From contig MU621170.1 in assembly GCA_025399215.1 (NCBI GenBank), positions 1-64,000 of the forward strand: a stretch of DNA of 64,000 bases, read 5' to 3'. This document shows, one piece after another, positions 30,886 to 40,657 of this stretch (positions within the stretch are counted from its first letter, which is position 1; every line of letters starts with the position of its first letter). The notes below the pieces were generated by a model. It was not told the DNA's origin, did not search any database, and was given only the letters and a program-made list of their open reading frames with translations. A program made the translations under genes and the position numbers. The DNA is from Globomyces pollinis-pini. Lineage: Eukaryota > Chytridiomycota > Chytridiomycetes > Rhizophydiales > Globomycetaceae.

Positions 30886-31500
30886 TTAGGTCAATAGGTA
30901 GTCCAAACACATTTGCTTTGTCTTCTGTTTCTTTGACTTTTCCGACATAGAAGCATTAAACGATAGAAGACCGGTAGCAGCATTGGCATCTATGGCGTCA
31001 ACGAGAGATGATGGAGTGGAAGATCTACGAAGATGGTCTTTGGTTGAATTTTCTGAAACTATGGTAGATGGAGAAGAAGGTAAACAATTCACTTGCTGTT
31101 CAATAGTTTCCATTGGGTTCGGAATATATTTTAAATTATTTGTGATATGATATGCCATTTGTTCGTTTAATGCAGCTGCATATTTCTCTGGAGGTTTATA
31201 AGATGGTAATAGATTCATCAGAACTGGACCAGCATTTCTGTCAGAAGGTAATAAATGGGAATATTTCAATGTTTTTGAAGAGTCTGTTTTTAACAAATCC
31301 TTGAGTGCACTTTGCATTTCCTTGATATAGTCCACCGTTCCTTGTAATACATGAAGTTTCTCTGATTCTCCTCTAGCTGCACAAGTTGGGACAATTTCTT
31401 TCAAGACATCAAACTGTAACTGTATTTTTTGTCGTCGTAGCCTTTCAATAGAACAGTAATTTTTCTCACTTTTCACTTTCCCTTGTTTTTCCTTCGGCAT
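30886..31500 (-). CDS. bHLH transcription factor, array member 1
   Basis: An intronless protein of 204 residues starting MPKEKQGKVKSEKN at 31500; an open frame continues upstream but has no ATG. The bHLH lies at about residues 8-65: SIERLRRQKIQLQFDVLKEI, a loop VPTCAARGESEKL, then helix 2 HVLQGTVDYIKEMQSAL. The usual basic-region His is replaced by Tyr (NYCSIERLRR) while Glu and the following Arg residues remain, so E-box binding may be altered. A second conserved stretch, NLLPSYKPPEKYAAALN, follows at about residue 100. The C-terminus ends MCLDYLLT. Paralogue of the two genes at 32682-33533 and 34030-34560. Confidence 0.88.
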   Translation of the reverse strand: MPKEKQGKVKSEKNYCSIERLRRQKIQLQFDVLKEIVPTCAARGESEKLHVLQGTVDYIKEMQSALKDLLKTDSSKTLKYSHLLPSDRNAGPVLMNLLPSYKPPEKYAAALNEQMAYHITNNLKYIPNPMETIEQQVNCLPSSPSTIVSENSTKDHLRRSSTPSSLVDAIDANAATGLLSFNASMSEKSKKQKTKQMCLDYLLT

Positions 31501-31679
31501 TAGGAATCGATAGTAAATCAAAGCGTAGAATTTAGAAATTAGTTGAAATTTAGTTTTGTGTTAGTGTTCACTTTCTCGTGCCATTTCTGGTTTTATGGTG
31601 CCAGGTGACCAATTTGGTTAAAATATGATTCACAGACAGATCAGCTGCTCTTCAATTCTCGAGAGTACGTTTTACCAGT

Positions 31680-31868
31680 TTACCCATTCATCGACCAAAG
31701 TAAATATCTTTGATAATCATAACCGCTGTTTTTCTGAAAAACGATTGCTATGTGCTTCGTTTGATTGACCGTCGAAACTGACAAAATCTTGTAATGAAAT
31801 TGAGGAGCTTGGACATTCTTGTGTTCAAAGGTGATACTCAGATCCAACTGATTGGCATGCAATGGCAT
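31680..31868 (-). CDS. Short open frame, possible gene fragment
   Basis: 62 residues from MPLHANQLDLSITFEHKNVQ to YLLWSMNG. Upstream on the same strand, IQLKFDCAPSINDLLSKEN could be joined by a roughly 68-nt intron, giving a beta-rich protein of about 90 residues, but no upstream ATG was found. It may be a small gene with an unseen first exon or a remnant. No family recognised. Confidence 0.3.
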   Translation of the reverse strand: MPLHANQLDLSITFEHKNVQAPQFHYKILSVSTVNQTKHIAIVFQKNSGYDYQRYLLWSMNG

Positions 31869-32338
31869 GGTTAAAAGTGTTTCGATCTATTACAAATAAG
31901 TTGAAGTCAATTGCACTGCCATTCGTTAGGTACCGGACCCTGTTCCACGAATTACATTTTCTTTTGAGAGTAGGTCATTGATTGAAGGCGCACAATCGAA
32001 CTTTAGTTGGATTTCGGCGCTGCAATGTGAACCTCATCCCATTACCATTAATTTTCACCTATAGTTATCTTAATAGTATCATTATGCCATAATTATGGCC
32101 ATGCTATTGATGAACTTTTTGGTCCAAGTTCATTCAAAGTAAAACAGTTTACTATATCTCAGTAAACACTAGTGGGATGATTGCAATGTGCTTCAATCAC
32201 ATAAATACAAATGCAATCACAGTGATTGTCTATAGTTGTTGATTTTGCCGTCATTTTATACGAACAGCTTAACGTTAGTTCATGGCCAACCAATATGATT
32301 CAATTGTGTGATACATCAATAGCCGAGTGAATACTTGT

Positions 32339-32370
32339 GGTTTACGATACGTCTGGTTTACGATACGTCT
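32339..32370. repeat. 16-nt tandem duplication
   Basis: GGTTTACGATACGTCT is present twice without a gap in the spacer between two bHLH genes. It contains the palindrome-like CGATACGT core and could be a duplicated binding site or simple replication slippage. Confidence 0.75.
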
Positions 32371-32681
32371 ATATTTCAAACAAACCTGACTTTTAAACCG
32401 ATAGATAACTACTACTTACTCTTTTCATTTACAATGAATAAGTATCCGCTTGGTCATAGTTCATTTTATTTGATCAATGACGTTTAATATTACACAAAAT
32501 TCTTAATAAAGTCATATTACTTGTGCTGGTTAAATGAAGTGTCGATCCATTGGCCTAAAACAGTTTGTCAGTTTGATAGATCAGTCCTATCAGATGACAA
32601 ACATCTGATGGGTGGTGATTCGGAAAGGAAAATAAGAAATCAAGCAAATCTAAGTTTATTAAACTTCAAATAGAAAGGATA

Positions 32682-33533
32682 TTAAGATAATAGGTTGTCC
32701 AGCCTCATTGGATTCCTTGAAGATAGAGAGTTATTACTATTTTGATTCCCTGCCGCACTAGAACCAGTTGTTGATTGTGGAGATAAAGGCAGTCGCGAAA
32801 CACGTAAAGTATTAGGTTGCTTGTTGTCTAAGTTGGATGCTTTTTTTGTGTAATCATTGACCGTGACTGAAGAAGCTGGTCCGGAATTGATTGAGGGGTT
32901 ATACAAGTATGTACCAGTTACAGTAGGTAGACGGTTATTATACAAATTGGTATAACCAGTTTGTGAAGATGTGATCAAAGCTGGATGGCCAGGTTGAACA
33001 GCAGTCACATTAGATGAAATATAATTAGAAGATGAGTTGGTATTTTGCAAAGAGTTGGATACAGGAGAAGAAGGGATTGAATGGACAGGTTTTGGTGCAG
33101 TATAAGACCGATGGCTTGAACCAACACTTGAGCCATACGGGTTGAAAGAATGAACCGTTCGACCACTTGATTTGGTTATAGTTTCGAAGGTAGAGCTATA
33201 TTGAGGAGGAGGCTTGTAAGATGGTAGCAGATCGTTTAATTGAGGTCGAATATTCTTCGTTGTTGGTAAAAAAGGTGATGGATCAATATCAGGGTGTGAA
33301 GATTTCAATTCATCCAAGAACTGCTGAACCTTCTTTATGTATTCGACGGTGCTTTGCAAGACCATCAACTTCTCTGACTGTTCCTTTGGGAAATTAGGTA
33401 ACAAGCTTTTTAATAAAAACACTTGGTCTTTTATTCGCTGTCTTCGTTTCCGTTCCAAGGCTGAATGCGATAGTTTACGGACTTCCTCCTGTTCTCTTAA
33501 CGTTTGTAGTTCTTCAGTGGTGGATTTTGGCAT
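32682..33533 (-). CDS. bHLH transcription factor, array member 2
   Basis: An intronless protein of 283 residues starting MPKSTTEELQTLREQEEVRK. The bHLH (about residues 20-75) has the complete His-Glu-Arg pattern of E-box binders (LSHSALERKRRQRIKDQ), loop LPNFPKEQSEKL and helix 2 MVLQSTVEYIKKVQQFLDEL. NDLLPSYKPPPQYSSTFE follows at about residue 110. The remaining 150 residues are Ser/Thr/Asn-rich, likely disordered and suited to transactivation. The C-terminus is NPMRLDNLLS. It is the largest and most canonical of the three paralogues. Confidence 0.9.
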   Translation of the reverse strand: MPKSTTEELQTLREQEEVRKLSHSALERKRRQRIKDQVFLLKSLLPNFPKEQSEKLMVLQSTVEYIKKVQQFLDELKSSHPDIDPSPFLPTTKNIRPQLNDLLPSYKPPPQYSSTFETITKSSGRTVHSFNPYGSSVGSSHRSYTAPKPVHSIPSSPVSNSLQNTNSSSNYISSNVTAVQPGHPALITSSQTGYTNLYNNRLPTVTGTYLYNPSINSGPASSVTVNDYTKKASNLDNKQPNTLRVSRLPLSPQSTTGSSAAGNQNSNNSLSSRNPMRLDNLLS

Positions 33534-34029
33534 GAAGAATTAATTTGATTGGAATAACTTATTGTCAAGTGATATCAAGTTCTCCGTCACCTGACGTTTC
33601 ACATGAAATCCCATGATGTGCAGTGTCATCTTGTACCTGTTTGATAAGACCTAAAACCAAAGTATCCCTAACACTGGATGTCTGGAATGCTTTTGTTAGA
33701 CTTGCCCTATTGCTAACTTCTCTTTTGGTTGTTGTCCACTTTTATTTACTCATAGACTGATGAAAAATCTTGTTTTGGATCAGTGGTCTTTTCGGCCTTG
33801 AAACATATTTTAGGCGATTTCAAACTTTTTTCAACCAAAACCCAATTTGGGTTTCAAAAGTTGACTATAATGAAATAGACGTGATCGTCTGATGCAGTAA
33901 TGGTTAATGTAGGTTAATCAAACTGACAGAGAACCCTACACTAACTATTACATTGGAAAGCCTAATTACAAACGACTAACTTTGTAAGAAAAATGAGAGT
34001 TTAGTTTAATTATCAACATAATATATATT
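33534..34029. other. Intergenic between bHLH 2 and 3
   Basis: About 500 bp upstream of bHLH 2. No open frame with coding character. Expected to hold the bHLH 2 promoter and the bHLH 3 terminator. Confidence 0.45.
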
Positions 34030-34560
34030 TCAACTTAATAAATGGCTTAATTTCATGACATTCACTTGCTTCCTGGGACTTGCATTCATCTCTGGAAAAG
34101 CTGTCAACTTTGGCTTGATCTCTATAGAACTTGGCGGAGGGGACGGTATCCTAGACTCTATGAAATCATTGGCCATCATGTTTGAATTCACATGTGTGAT
34201 ATGAGCAGGGGGTTTGTAAGATGGTAGCAATGTTAAAATCAATGGCTTTTTGGTGACATGATCGGGTAGAAGTTTGGTTATACGTGAAGCCATATCTGGA
34301 TGTGTTTTTTGACATTCCATCAATAGTGTTTGAATTTGTTTTATATAATCGGTAGTACCTTGTAGTATCAATAGTTTTTCATTATCATCTCTAGCTGCAC
34401 AACTTGGAACAAGTTTCTTTAAAAGTTGCAATTGATTTTGAATTTTAACTCGACGTTTCCGTTCAATGGCAGAATGAGTTGATCTTCTATTTAATTCCTT
34501 TAAACTAAGTTCTTGATGTGATGGTTGATTTAGTTTGGGAGAATAACTTGCCACTGTCAT
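34030..34560 (-). CDS. bHLH transcription factor, array member 3
   Basis: An intronless protein of 176 residues starting MTVASYSPKLNQPSHQELSL. The bHLH (about residues 26-85) carries the canonical THSAIERKRRVKIQNQ basic region with His, Glu and Arg in place, LVPSCAARDDNEKL in the loop and ILQGTTDYIKQIQTLLMEC in helix 2. TLLPSYKPPAHITHVN follows at about residue 115, and the protein ends VMKLSHLLS. The loop and helix 2 are closest to array member 1, while the basic region matches member 2. Confidence 0.9.
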   Translation of the reverse strand: MTVASYSPKLNQPSHQELSLKELNRRSTHSAIERKRRVKIQNQLQLLKKLVPSCAARDDNEKLLILQGTTDYIKQIQTLLMECQKTHPDMASRITKLLPDHVTKKPLILTLLPSYKPPAHITHVNSNMMANDFIESRIPSPPPSSIEIKPKLTAFPEMNASPRKQVNVMKLSHLLS

Positions 34561-35461
34561 TAAGGAAATGTGATTTCTTCATTACGCAATCCTTGGTTTT
34601 ATAGTGGGTCTAAACAATGTCTTATGATAGTGCTCTGTTTTTGGATTACCTTGTGACTTGGTCATGTTATGGTGTACCACTTAGAAAAGTTCCTGTGACT
34701 GACTACTTGCTGGAATGCCAACCATCACGGTCAACCCTTGACCAATTCCATAAATAAATGAACTTTGAACAAATTACCAGTCGTAAACCTGTTCCATTTA
34801 TTTGAATCTTCGATTCTCGAGTTCAAGAGAGAGTGCCCATATCACATGAACTTCACTTGTGACAACGAGCGTGATTTACGTTAAAAAAAACTTAAGCGGG
34901 TGCTAGGTTAACTATCTTTAAGACAACTAGCCATGGTTTGGGTGTATTGAAAACAAAATGTTCCCAGCAATTTATCTGTAACATGTTCCAAAAATCCAGT
35001 CGATAACAGTCAATTGATAGAAAATACCACGTTTTGATTAGTGCCATGACGACAAGTAGTATCCCATGACTTGAATGGTAGTCAAAAAAAATTAATATTG
35101 ATATTAAAATTGAGTGGTGCAGTTACTTAATGGAACATCCGATAAAAACCAACCTTATCTAAAAGATACCTAAAGGAAGCCAATGAATGTCCAATTGGTT
35201 TTTAGGCAAAGACGATTTATTTATTACACCCCCCACAATAAGCAAAGTCAAGTGATGGCAATATAATCCGCAGTCTTTTTAATTTAATGCATATGACGAA
35301 TATCACGGACATTTTACAAAACCCACAACAATCGAATTGAATACTAACAATAATCTTATGATATAGACTAAAAATCATTGAACGACATTGACTATCGAAA
35401 ACGTCATTTGTTCGGAATATTAAATTATATCGCGTCTGAAGTGGAATTTTATTCTCACCTA
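34561..35461. other. 0.9 kb divergent spacer
   Basis: Lies between bHLH 3 (-) and the seven-helix protein (+) and should hold both promoters. Open frames here are short and without coding character. Confidence 0.45.
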
Positions 35462-37039
35462 ATGCATTATCTCTTGGTATTTCTGTTTCTATCAAGGGGT
35501 TTATCACGTTCGGTTTTAGAATCTCAATGGTTGGTATCGAATGCATGTAGTGGACCACCAGATTTGATGAAGGTGTTTGAATATATTGAACCAAAACCTA
35601 TGGATGACGAGAATCATTTCTTTAATCTCTTTCGAGATTTTACCAGTCCCATTCCATACCAAATTGGTTCGTGTGGATATTTATCCGAAACATTATCAGA
35701 TTCCTGTTGTTATGTATCTATAGACCCGGACGAGATAGTAGACATCACAAGTGCATCTCCAATAGTGATTGATTCAGTTGAAACTGATTTCAGTCAACAT
35801 ATGTACAAATCTGCAAATGAAAATAGTTACTGTTCCATCAAACCTATCAGTGATACGTTCTTTGGGAACTTTGAAGCTGTGATGTTTTTGGCATCAACAA
35901 CATGTATCGATTATTATTATAAATGTGAATCAAATGGAATGTTCACGTATTATATGGAAGAAGGATGTCAAGGAGATTTCCTAGCAATTGAATTAAAAGA
36001 AGAGGAACAACTGTTTAACACTACCGACTATGGTATTTTCAATGGTAAATGGATTACAATTGAGACTGGAAGTAAATATCCCAAATGGTAATTAGTGTAT
36101 GAATTCATAAACAGGTTAACGTATTACCCACTCAAATCAATCATTCCACTCAACCCTTTCCCGAATGCAGACCTGAAATGGGATTATACAGCATTGACTG
36201 TACGAATACTGACCATTGCCATCAACGGTTTAACATTATTAGCAGGCATTTACAAGTTTTACAAGGATCGTAAACGTTTTTTAGCATTTTGGATCTTGAA
36301 TCAAGCTTTATGGCTTATATACTCATGTATTACTTTATCAATGATGCTTCAACTATACTTGCCAGAAGAATCAATGATTTTAGAAGAAGCACAAAACTAT
36401 AGTTTGGGAATTTGTACCTTTAGTGGCATTCCATTGATAATCATCCAACTATTCAGTATCAAAATATCTGGCATTTCAAATACATCCAAATCAATATTTG
36501 TAGTATTTATAATCCTATTGTATTTCATACTCGGTGGATCTGTATATGTAGCAAATCTATGTACAGTATTTAATATCAATCGTGATGCTAGTATTTGTAC
36601 CATTATTCAATCTTGGAAAAGTTTAGTACATTGGTGGATTCTTGGATTATTGATTGTAGATTTAATACCCATCATAATGATTATGACTTTTATCATTTTA
36701 CAAAACAAATCTATACAATTAAATCAATTGAAATTTTATCAAACATTTTTTACTATTGATTTCACTTTCTCACTTGGTATGATAACTCAATTGATTATCA
36801 TTATGATTTATATTGGATTTTATCCTATCATGAAGAATAATTTGTTTTTAGGTGGTGATAAAGCTTATTTTGCTGTTTTGTGTTTATTAGGATTCCTTCG
36901 TAGTATTCATTTCACTTTGAATTTGTTGATATTGGATCGTATTCCTGTTATATTTCGTAAATCTGTTAATAAGATTAAAGATTTTAATCGTATTAACAGA
37001 GCTATGGAGAGTCAAATGACTGATTCAAAAACTCATTAG
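35462..37039 (+). CDS. Seven-helix membrane protein with cysteine-containing ectodomain (receptor-like)
   Basis: About 516 residues. The ATG at 35462 gives a signal peptide (MHYLLVFLFLSRGLSRS); the frame opens earlier but without an ATG. An ectodomain of about 210 residues has paired cysteines (NACSGPP, GSCGYL, DSCCYV, NSYCSI, TTCIDYYYKC, EGCQGD). A 27-nt intron at about 36088-36114 leads into a membrane domain in which I count seven hydrophobic helices, for example LTVRILTIAINGLTLLAGIY, SIFVVFIILLYFILGGSVYV and WWILGLLIVDLIPIIMIMTF. The tail is short and basic (FRKSVNKIKDFNRINRAMES). N-outside plus seven helices suggests a GPCR-like receptor, but I do not recognise the family and see no DRY or KTxxxW motif. 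Confidence 0.8.
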
Positions 37040-37171
37040 GGTATTTAAATATATGTAACTTGTTTGAATTCTCAATGTTCAAATTTTAATTATGATGGAT
37101 TAAAGAATAGATCAAGTAGAATGAGAATCGAAATAATTTGAACCAAAAGGACATAAAAGTAGATATATTAA

Positions 37172-37889
37172 TCAAACACGACTATGATAGGCCATTGAAT
37201 GTATATTGACCATCACGGTATCATCTACCTTGACAAATTCAGGTACTTGTATTTCCTGATTATTGTCCAAAGTAGCTGACTTGAATAACGTCCCTTTACT
37301 TTCGGTTCCTTCCTTTCTTGGTAAACCAACTTCAATGACTTTAAAGGTTGCACGTTCAGGAACATGAATTGATATTGGTGTTGTATCATGGAATTCCACT
37401 TTAATATCCATTTCTGAAGTCAAAAATGGGATCACTTTATTAGGATGATCCGCTACTCATCAATTCATTTAATTCATTTTACCTTGTATCATACTAGTAT
37501 CCAACGTGATTTCTTCAAATGTTTCTGGATCAATTAAATGTAATTGATCATCAGCATACAAGAATGAATATATTTTTGAAGTTAATTCAACCACTAATCT
37601 AAATAAAATATTACAATACCTTCCAAAGTATTTCCAGAATTGACTCTTTCCAATGCTTTCGCACCAGACTTGATATCTTTCATTTCTAATTTATAATGTG
37701 CACCACCTCTAATTTTATTAGATAAAGTTGATACCTTCCTTGAGTTTTCATTTGTGAAGATTGAACAACAAGTAGTTTACCATTGATTTGAACTACTGCA
37801 CCTCGTTTGATTTTATTGATTTCAGTTTGTACATGTCTTTTCAATGGTGACATTTTAATCCATCTGTTCATTGATATAAACCTAAACAT
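37172..37889 (-). CDS. Mitochondrial-type translation elongation factor P
   Basis: About 200 residues in several exons. The N-terminus is basic (MFRFISMNRWIKMSPLKRHV), consistent with a mitochondrial presequence. The KOW-like first domain reads EINKIKRGAVVQINGKLLVV. The OB domains contain FEEITLDTSMIQ and ending EVGLPRKEGTESKGTLFKSA then TLDNNQEIQVPEFVKVDDTV and a final VNIHSMAYHSRV. EF-P stimulates peptide-bond formation at difficult sequences on bacterial-type ribosomes. The loop that carries the modified Lys in E. coli reads KTQGRQGST here, with no Lys in the tip position. Confidence 0.87.
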
Positions 37890-38524
37890 TTTTTTGAAAG
37901 ATTTTTTTTAATTCGGTTTTGGAATGAAATGGTTCAAAGTATTCCAATGCTACCGATTGTTGGATACCATGCTTATCACAAGTGATTCAAATAAGAGTGT
38001 TTAGTATGTGACCTGTACGAAGACATTATTGAATTAGATCGAAAGCCAGTAAAAGATTCAATCATCAGTAATTAGTTTGAATGGTGTTCAATATTACAAA
38101 AAAACGCATCCATAATATAAAAACACGAGCATGAGTCCTTGATAGGTGGAACCACCTGTCACTTTCAGATAAATTCCAGAACGCGAAAAAAGGGAGTTCA
38201 ATCTGAAATGCTAATGGATTTTACTTGTGCTGATTTCCTCTGTTTGTTATCTCATTAACTGCTTTTTGGGAAAAAGTCTTGACTGTATCAAGAAAGATCA
38301 AAGCTCAAGACCAAATATGAAAGATCAAAGCTCAAGACCAAATATTTAATAAAGGTAGAGTAAATTATTGGTTTTTATTAAGACCATCTACATGCAAATA
38401 GGTTAATTACAAGACTGATCAAGGCATTCAAGAGCATGCTTGTATTTGCAACATATTTGAGATAGATATTGGATGTTTTACAGTGAAGGGGGAAAAGTAT
38501 TTAAAAATTGAATTGAAAAAAGTA
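37890..38524. other. Intergenic with a tandem repeat
   Basis: About 635 bp upstream of EF-P and downstream of the next minus-strand gene. It contains a 27-nt perfect tandem duplication at 38292-38345. No gene recognised. Confidence 0.45.
38292..38345. repeat. 27-nt tandem duplication
   Basis: Two perfect adjacent copies of a 27-nt unit that begins GAAAGATCAAAGCTCAAGAC and ends CAAATAT. Intergenic, upstream of the EF-P start. Copy number could vary between strains. Confidence 0.85.
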
Positions 38525-39864
38525 TTAGTAGTTGTTTGGTGGAGATGGATAACCAAAATCAAGATCTGGATCAGTAATTTCTTCATCATCGGATTCGACA
38601 CGATTGCGTTTGTAGAATTCATGTTCAAGTCCATCTAATGATTTTCGTTTGCATGATGATTCTAGGTTTTCATCTTGGCATAGTTGAAATTCATGTGGTG
38701 GACTGATGGCTTCAAATTTGGAACACTTTGAAGTCTTTTTTGAGTTTGAAAATATCATAAAAGAATTATTCATAGCAATACATAGTCCACCATCGATTTC
38801 AGAGAATGACGTCGAGCTAGATTCCTCCAGCTCAGCAATAGGAACCAGTGGTGTCAGCAGTTGGCTGGTAGGTTGTTCTTTAGGGTATTGCTTATGAATT
38901 GAGTCATTTTGAGGCAAAGAGTTTTTCATGACCTCTTTCAGTACTTTGCGACTAGCGTCTGGTGTACCGTTGATGTTGTCTAAAACAATTGAAGATGAAT
39001 CTAGAACAGTTGTATCCACACCATTGACCAAGTTCTTTGAGGTGGCTACTTTGCTTGAACTAGTAGTATTTATTTGGGTAGGATTAGAACTAGCAGAGAT
39101 TTCCAGTATTGTCGAGCTGGTTTCTGAAGTATTATTACTAATATGTTCTTTCAAAGATGTTTTGGAAGAATCCTTTTGTTGATTCAGATCAAGATGGACC
39201 AAATTAAAAGGAACCTTTTCAAGAATATCAGGTGAATTTAAACATGGTAAAGATTCAGCAGTTAGAGTCTTGAGAGGAGAAGTAGGATTGGAAGAAGATT
39301 TAGAAAGGAAGGTTTCAATAGTTGGAGTGGCAGAGAGGGTATTGGATTCATTTACAAAAGGTTCTACCACCGACTTTGAGAGACCTTCATCCATTTTATT
39401 AAGAGTTGAGTCCATAAAGAGTTGTTCAATATCACCAGAAACTTCCTGGGTATGTAAGAAAGGATCATCAATCGGCCAAGAATTATCAAAGGATACATTA
39501 TTCAAAGAAGGGTTAAAGACGAAATCGGTATAATATGAAATAGGCAGGTTCAAATGATTGACTATAATAAGTTAGTAAGTATAAGGATACCAGAGAAAGC
39601 TGGGAATTTTTCCAAGTCAATATTATGATTTATAGCAATGAGAGCTAATTGAGCTCTTCTTTTCAATAAACGAATAGCTAAATGCCAACCTTCTGATTTT
39701 GATTTACTTCTAAACAACCCCATTTTGGATAGTTTATCATCGGATTTTAACAATAACCAAGAGTAAATGAGATTGTTATTGAACATTTCAATGTAAAAAA
39801 TGGTAAAAGACAAAAGAAGAGGCTGGTTTGTTTCAAATCTCTGTACTGAGACAATCACAAACAT
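38525..39864 (-). CDS. Unknown Ser/Thr- and Asp-rich protein
   Basis: Two exons joined by a 29-nt intron near 39560-39590. A short N-terminal part has a basic helix-forming segment (LFRSKSKSEGWHLAIRLLKR then RAQLALIAINHNIDLEKFPA). The large second exon (about 340 residues) is Ser/Thr/Asn-rich and ends with an acidic tail ESDDEEITDPDLDFGYPSPP. Possible starts are the ATGs at 39864, 39789 or 39723 (MGLFRSKSKSEGW); coding character extends at least to KSDDKLSKMGLF, so an upstream start is likely. The composition resembles disordered nuclear regulators, but no domain is recognised. Confidence 0.65.
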
Positions 39865-40000
39865 GCTACTACTACTACTAGTATAACTAATACTAGTTAC
39901 TAGGATACTTGTAGTTGTAATAGTAGTTACTTGTTGTAATTGTAGTTACTTGTGGTAATAGTTGTTGAAAGTGGGTTTTTTTTTTCAGTTGGCTATGTCA
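39865..40000. repeat. Low-complexity ACT/TAGTTAC-rich tract
   Basis: A short microsatellite-like stretch made of CTACTACTACTAGT and repeated TAGTTACTTG-type words, just upstream of the unknown Ser-rich gene. It may be part of its promoter. No gene. Confidence 0.6.
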
Positions 40001-40102
40001 GTCTCAGTCACAAAATAATATCTGGTGTACCATACCATTAAATGGTTTTGGTTATACCTTTAAAGGATTCATAAACTATTCTATATAATGCTTATTTATT
40101 AA

Positions 40103-40657
40103 TCAATCAACAACTTTCTTTCGTTGAAAAACCAGTTCATCTAAATGTCCAAATCTCTCCATCCTATCAAGTTCAATTCGCTCTTGCGTCAACGCGCACG
40201 GTCGACATGCTAAATGTAACATACAATCTTCTAATGCACTTCCTTCCAATCCTCGCTCTCTTCTGATCTCCCCTCGTAATTTACCTCCCATGCAACTTTG
40301 TATAACAAAACAAACTCCATACTTGATACCACTCGTTCTACAATCACTTTCTACATTCAACATCTTTTTGTTTTGTCCATACACTAAACAGGGTAACAGT
40401 AGTGATACACAAAAAGTTCCTAAATCATTTGTGCACCCAAACAATCCACTATGAAAAGATTTGGATGGGGTATATGCAGTAGACATTTCACTCTGAAAAG
40501 TGACAGATGTTGACGCTAGACTGCTAGAAGCTTGACTACTAGGTTTTCTCACTGTTGCATCATAGACTACTGGAGGAGGGTTTTTGTTGGCTCCATCATA
40601 TACAGCTTCGGGCTCGGTGACTTCTATTTTTGTTGATACGGCGGATACAATTGACAT
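40103..40657 (-). CDS. PLAC8/Cys-rich domain protein
   Basis: A single-exon protein of 184 residues starting MSIVSAVSTKIEVTEPEAVY. After about 70 variable Ser/Pro-rich residues the PLAC8 domain begins at FHSGLFGCTNDLGTFCVSLL and continues PCLVYGQNKKMLN, then a hydrophobic stretch and the closing LEDCMLHLACRPCALTQERI with REIRRERG-like basic residues before it. PLAC8 proteins are small membrane-associated, often oligomeric proteins with roles in cell size, metal handling (FCR/Pcr family) or uncharacterised fungal functions. The exact role here cannot be told. Confidence 0.9.
   Translation of the reverse strand: MSIVSAVSTKIEVTEPEAVYDGANKNPPPVVYDATVRKPSSQASSSLASTSVTFQSEMSTAYTPSKSFHSGLFGCTNDLGTFCVSLLLPCLVYGQNKKMLNVESDCRTSGIKYGVCFVIQSCMGGKLRGEIRRERGLEGSALEDCMLHLACRPCALTQERIELDRMERFGHLDELVFQRKKVVD

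Larger units (their letters stand above)
31501..32681. other. 1.2 kb spacer between bHLH genes
   Basis: Holds the promoter of bHLH 1, a small open frame at 31680-31868 (-), and a 16-nt tandem duplication at 32339-32370. No further gene recognised. Confidence 0.4.
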
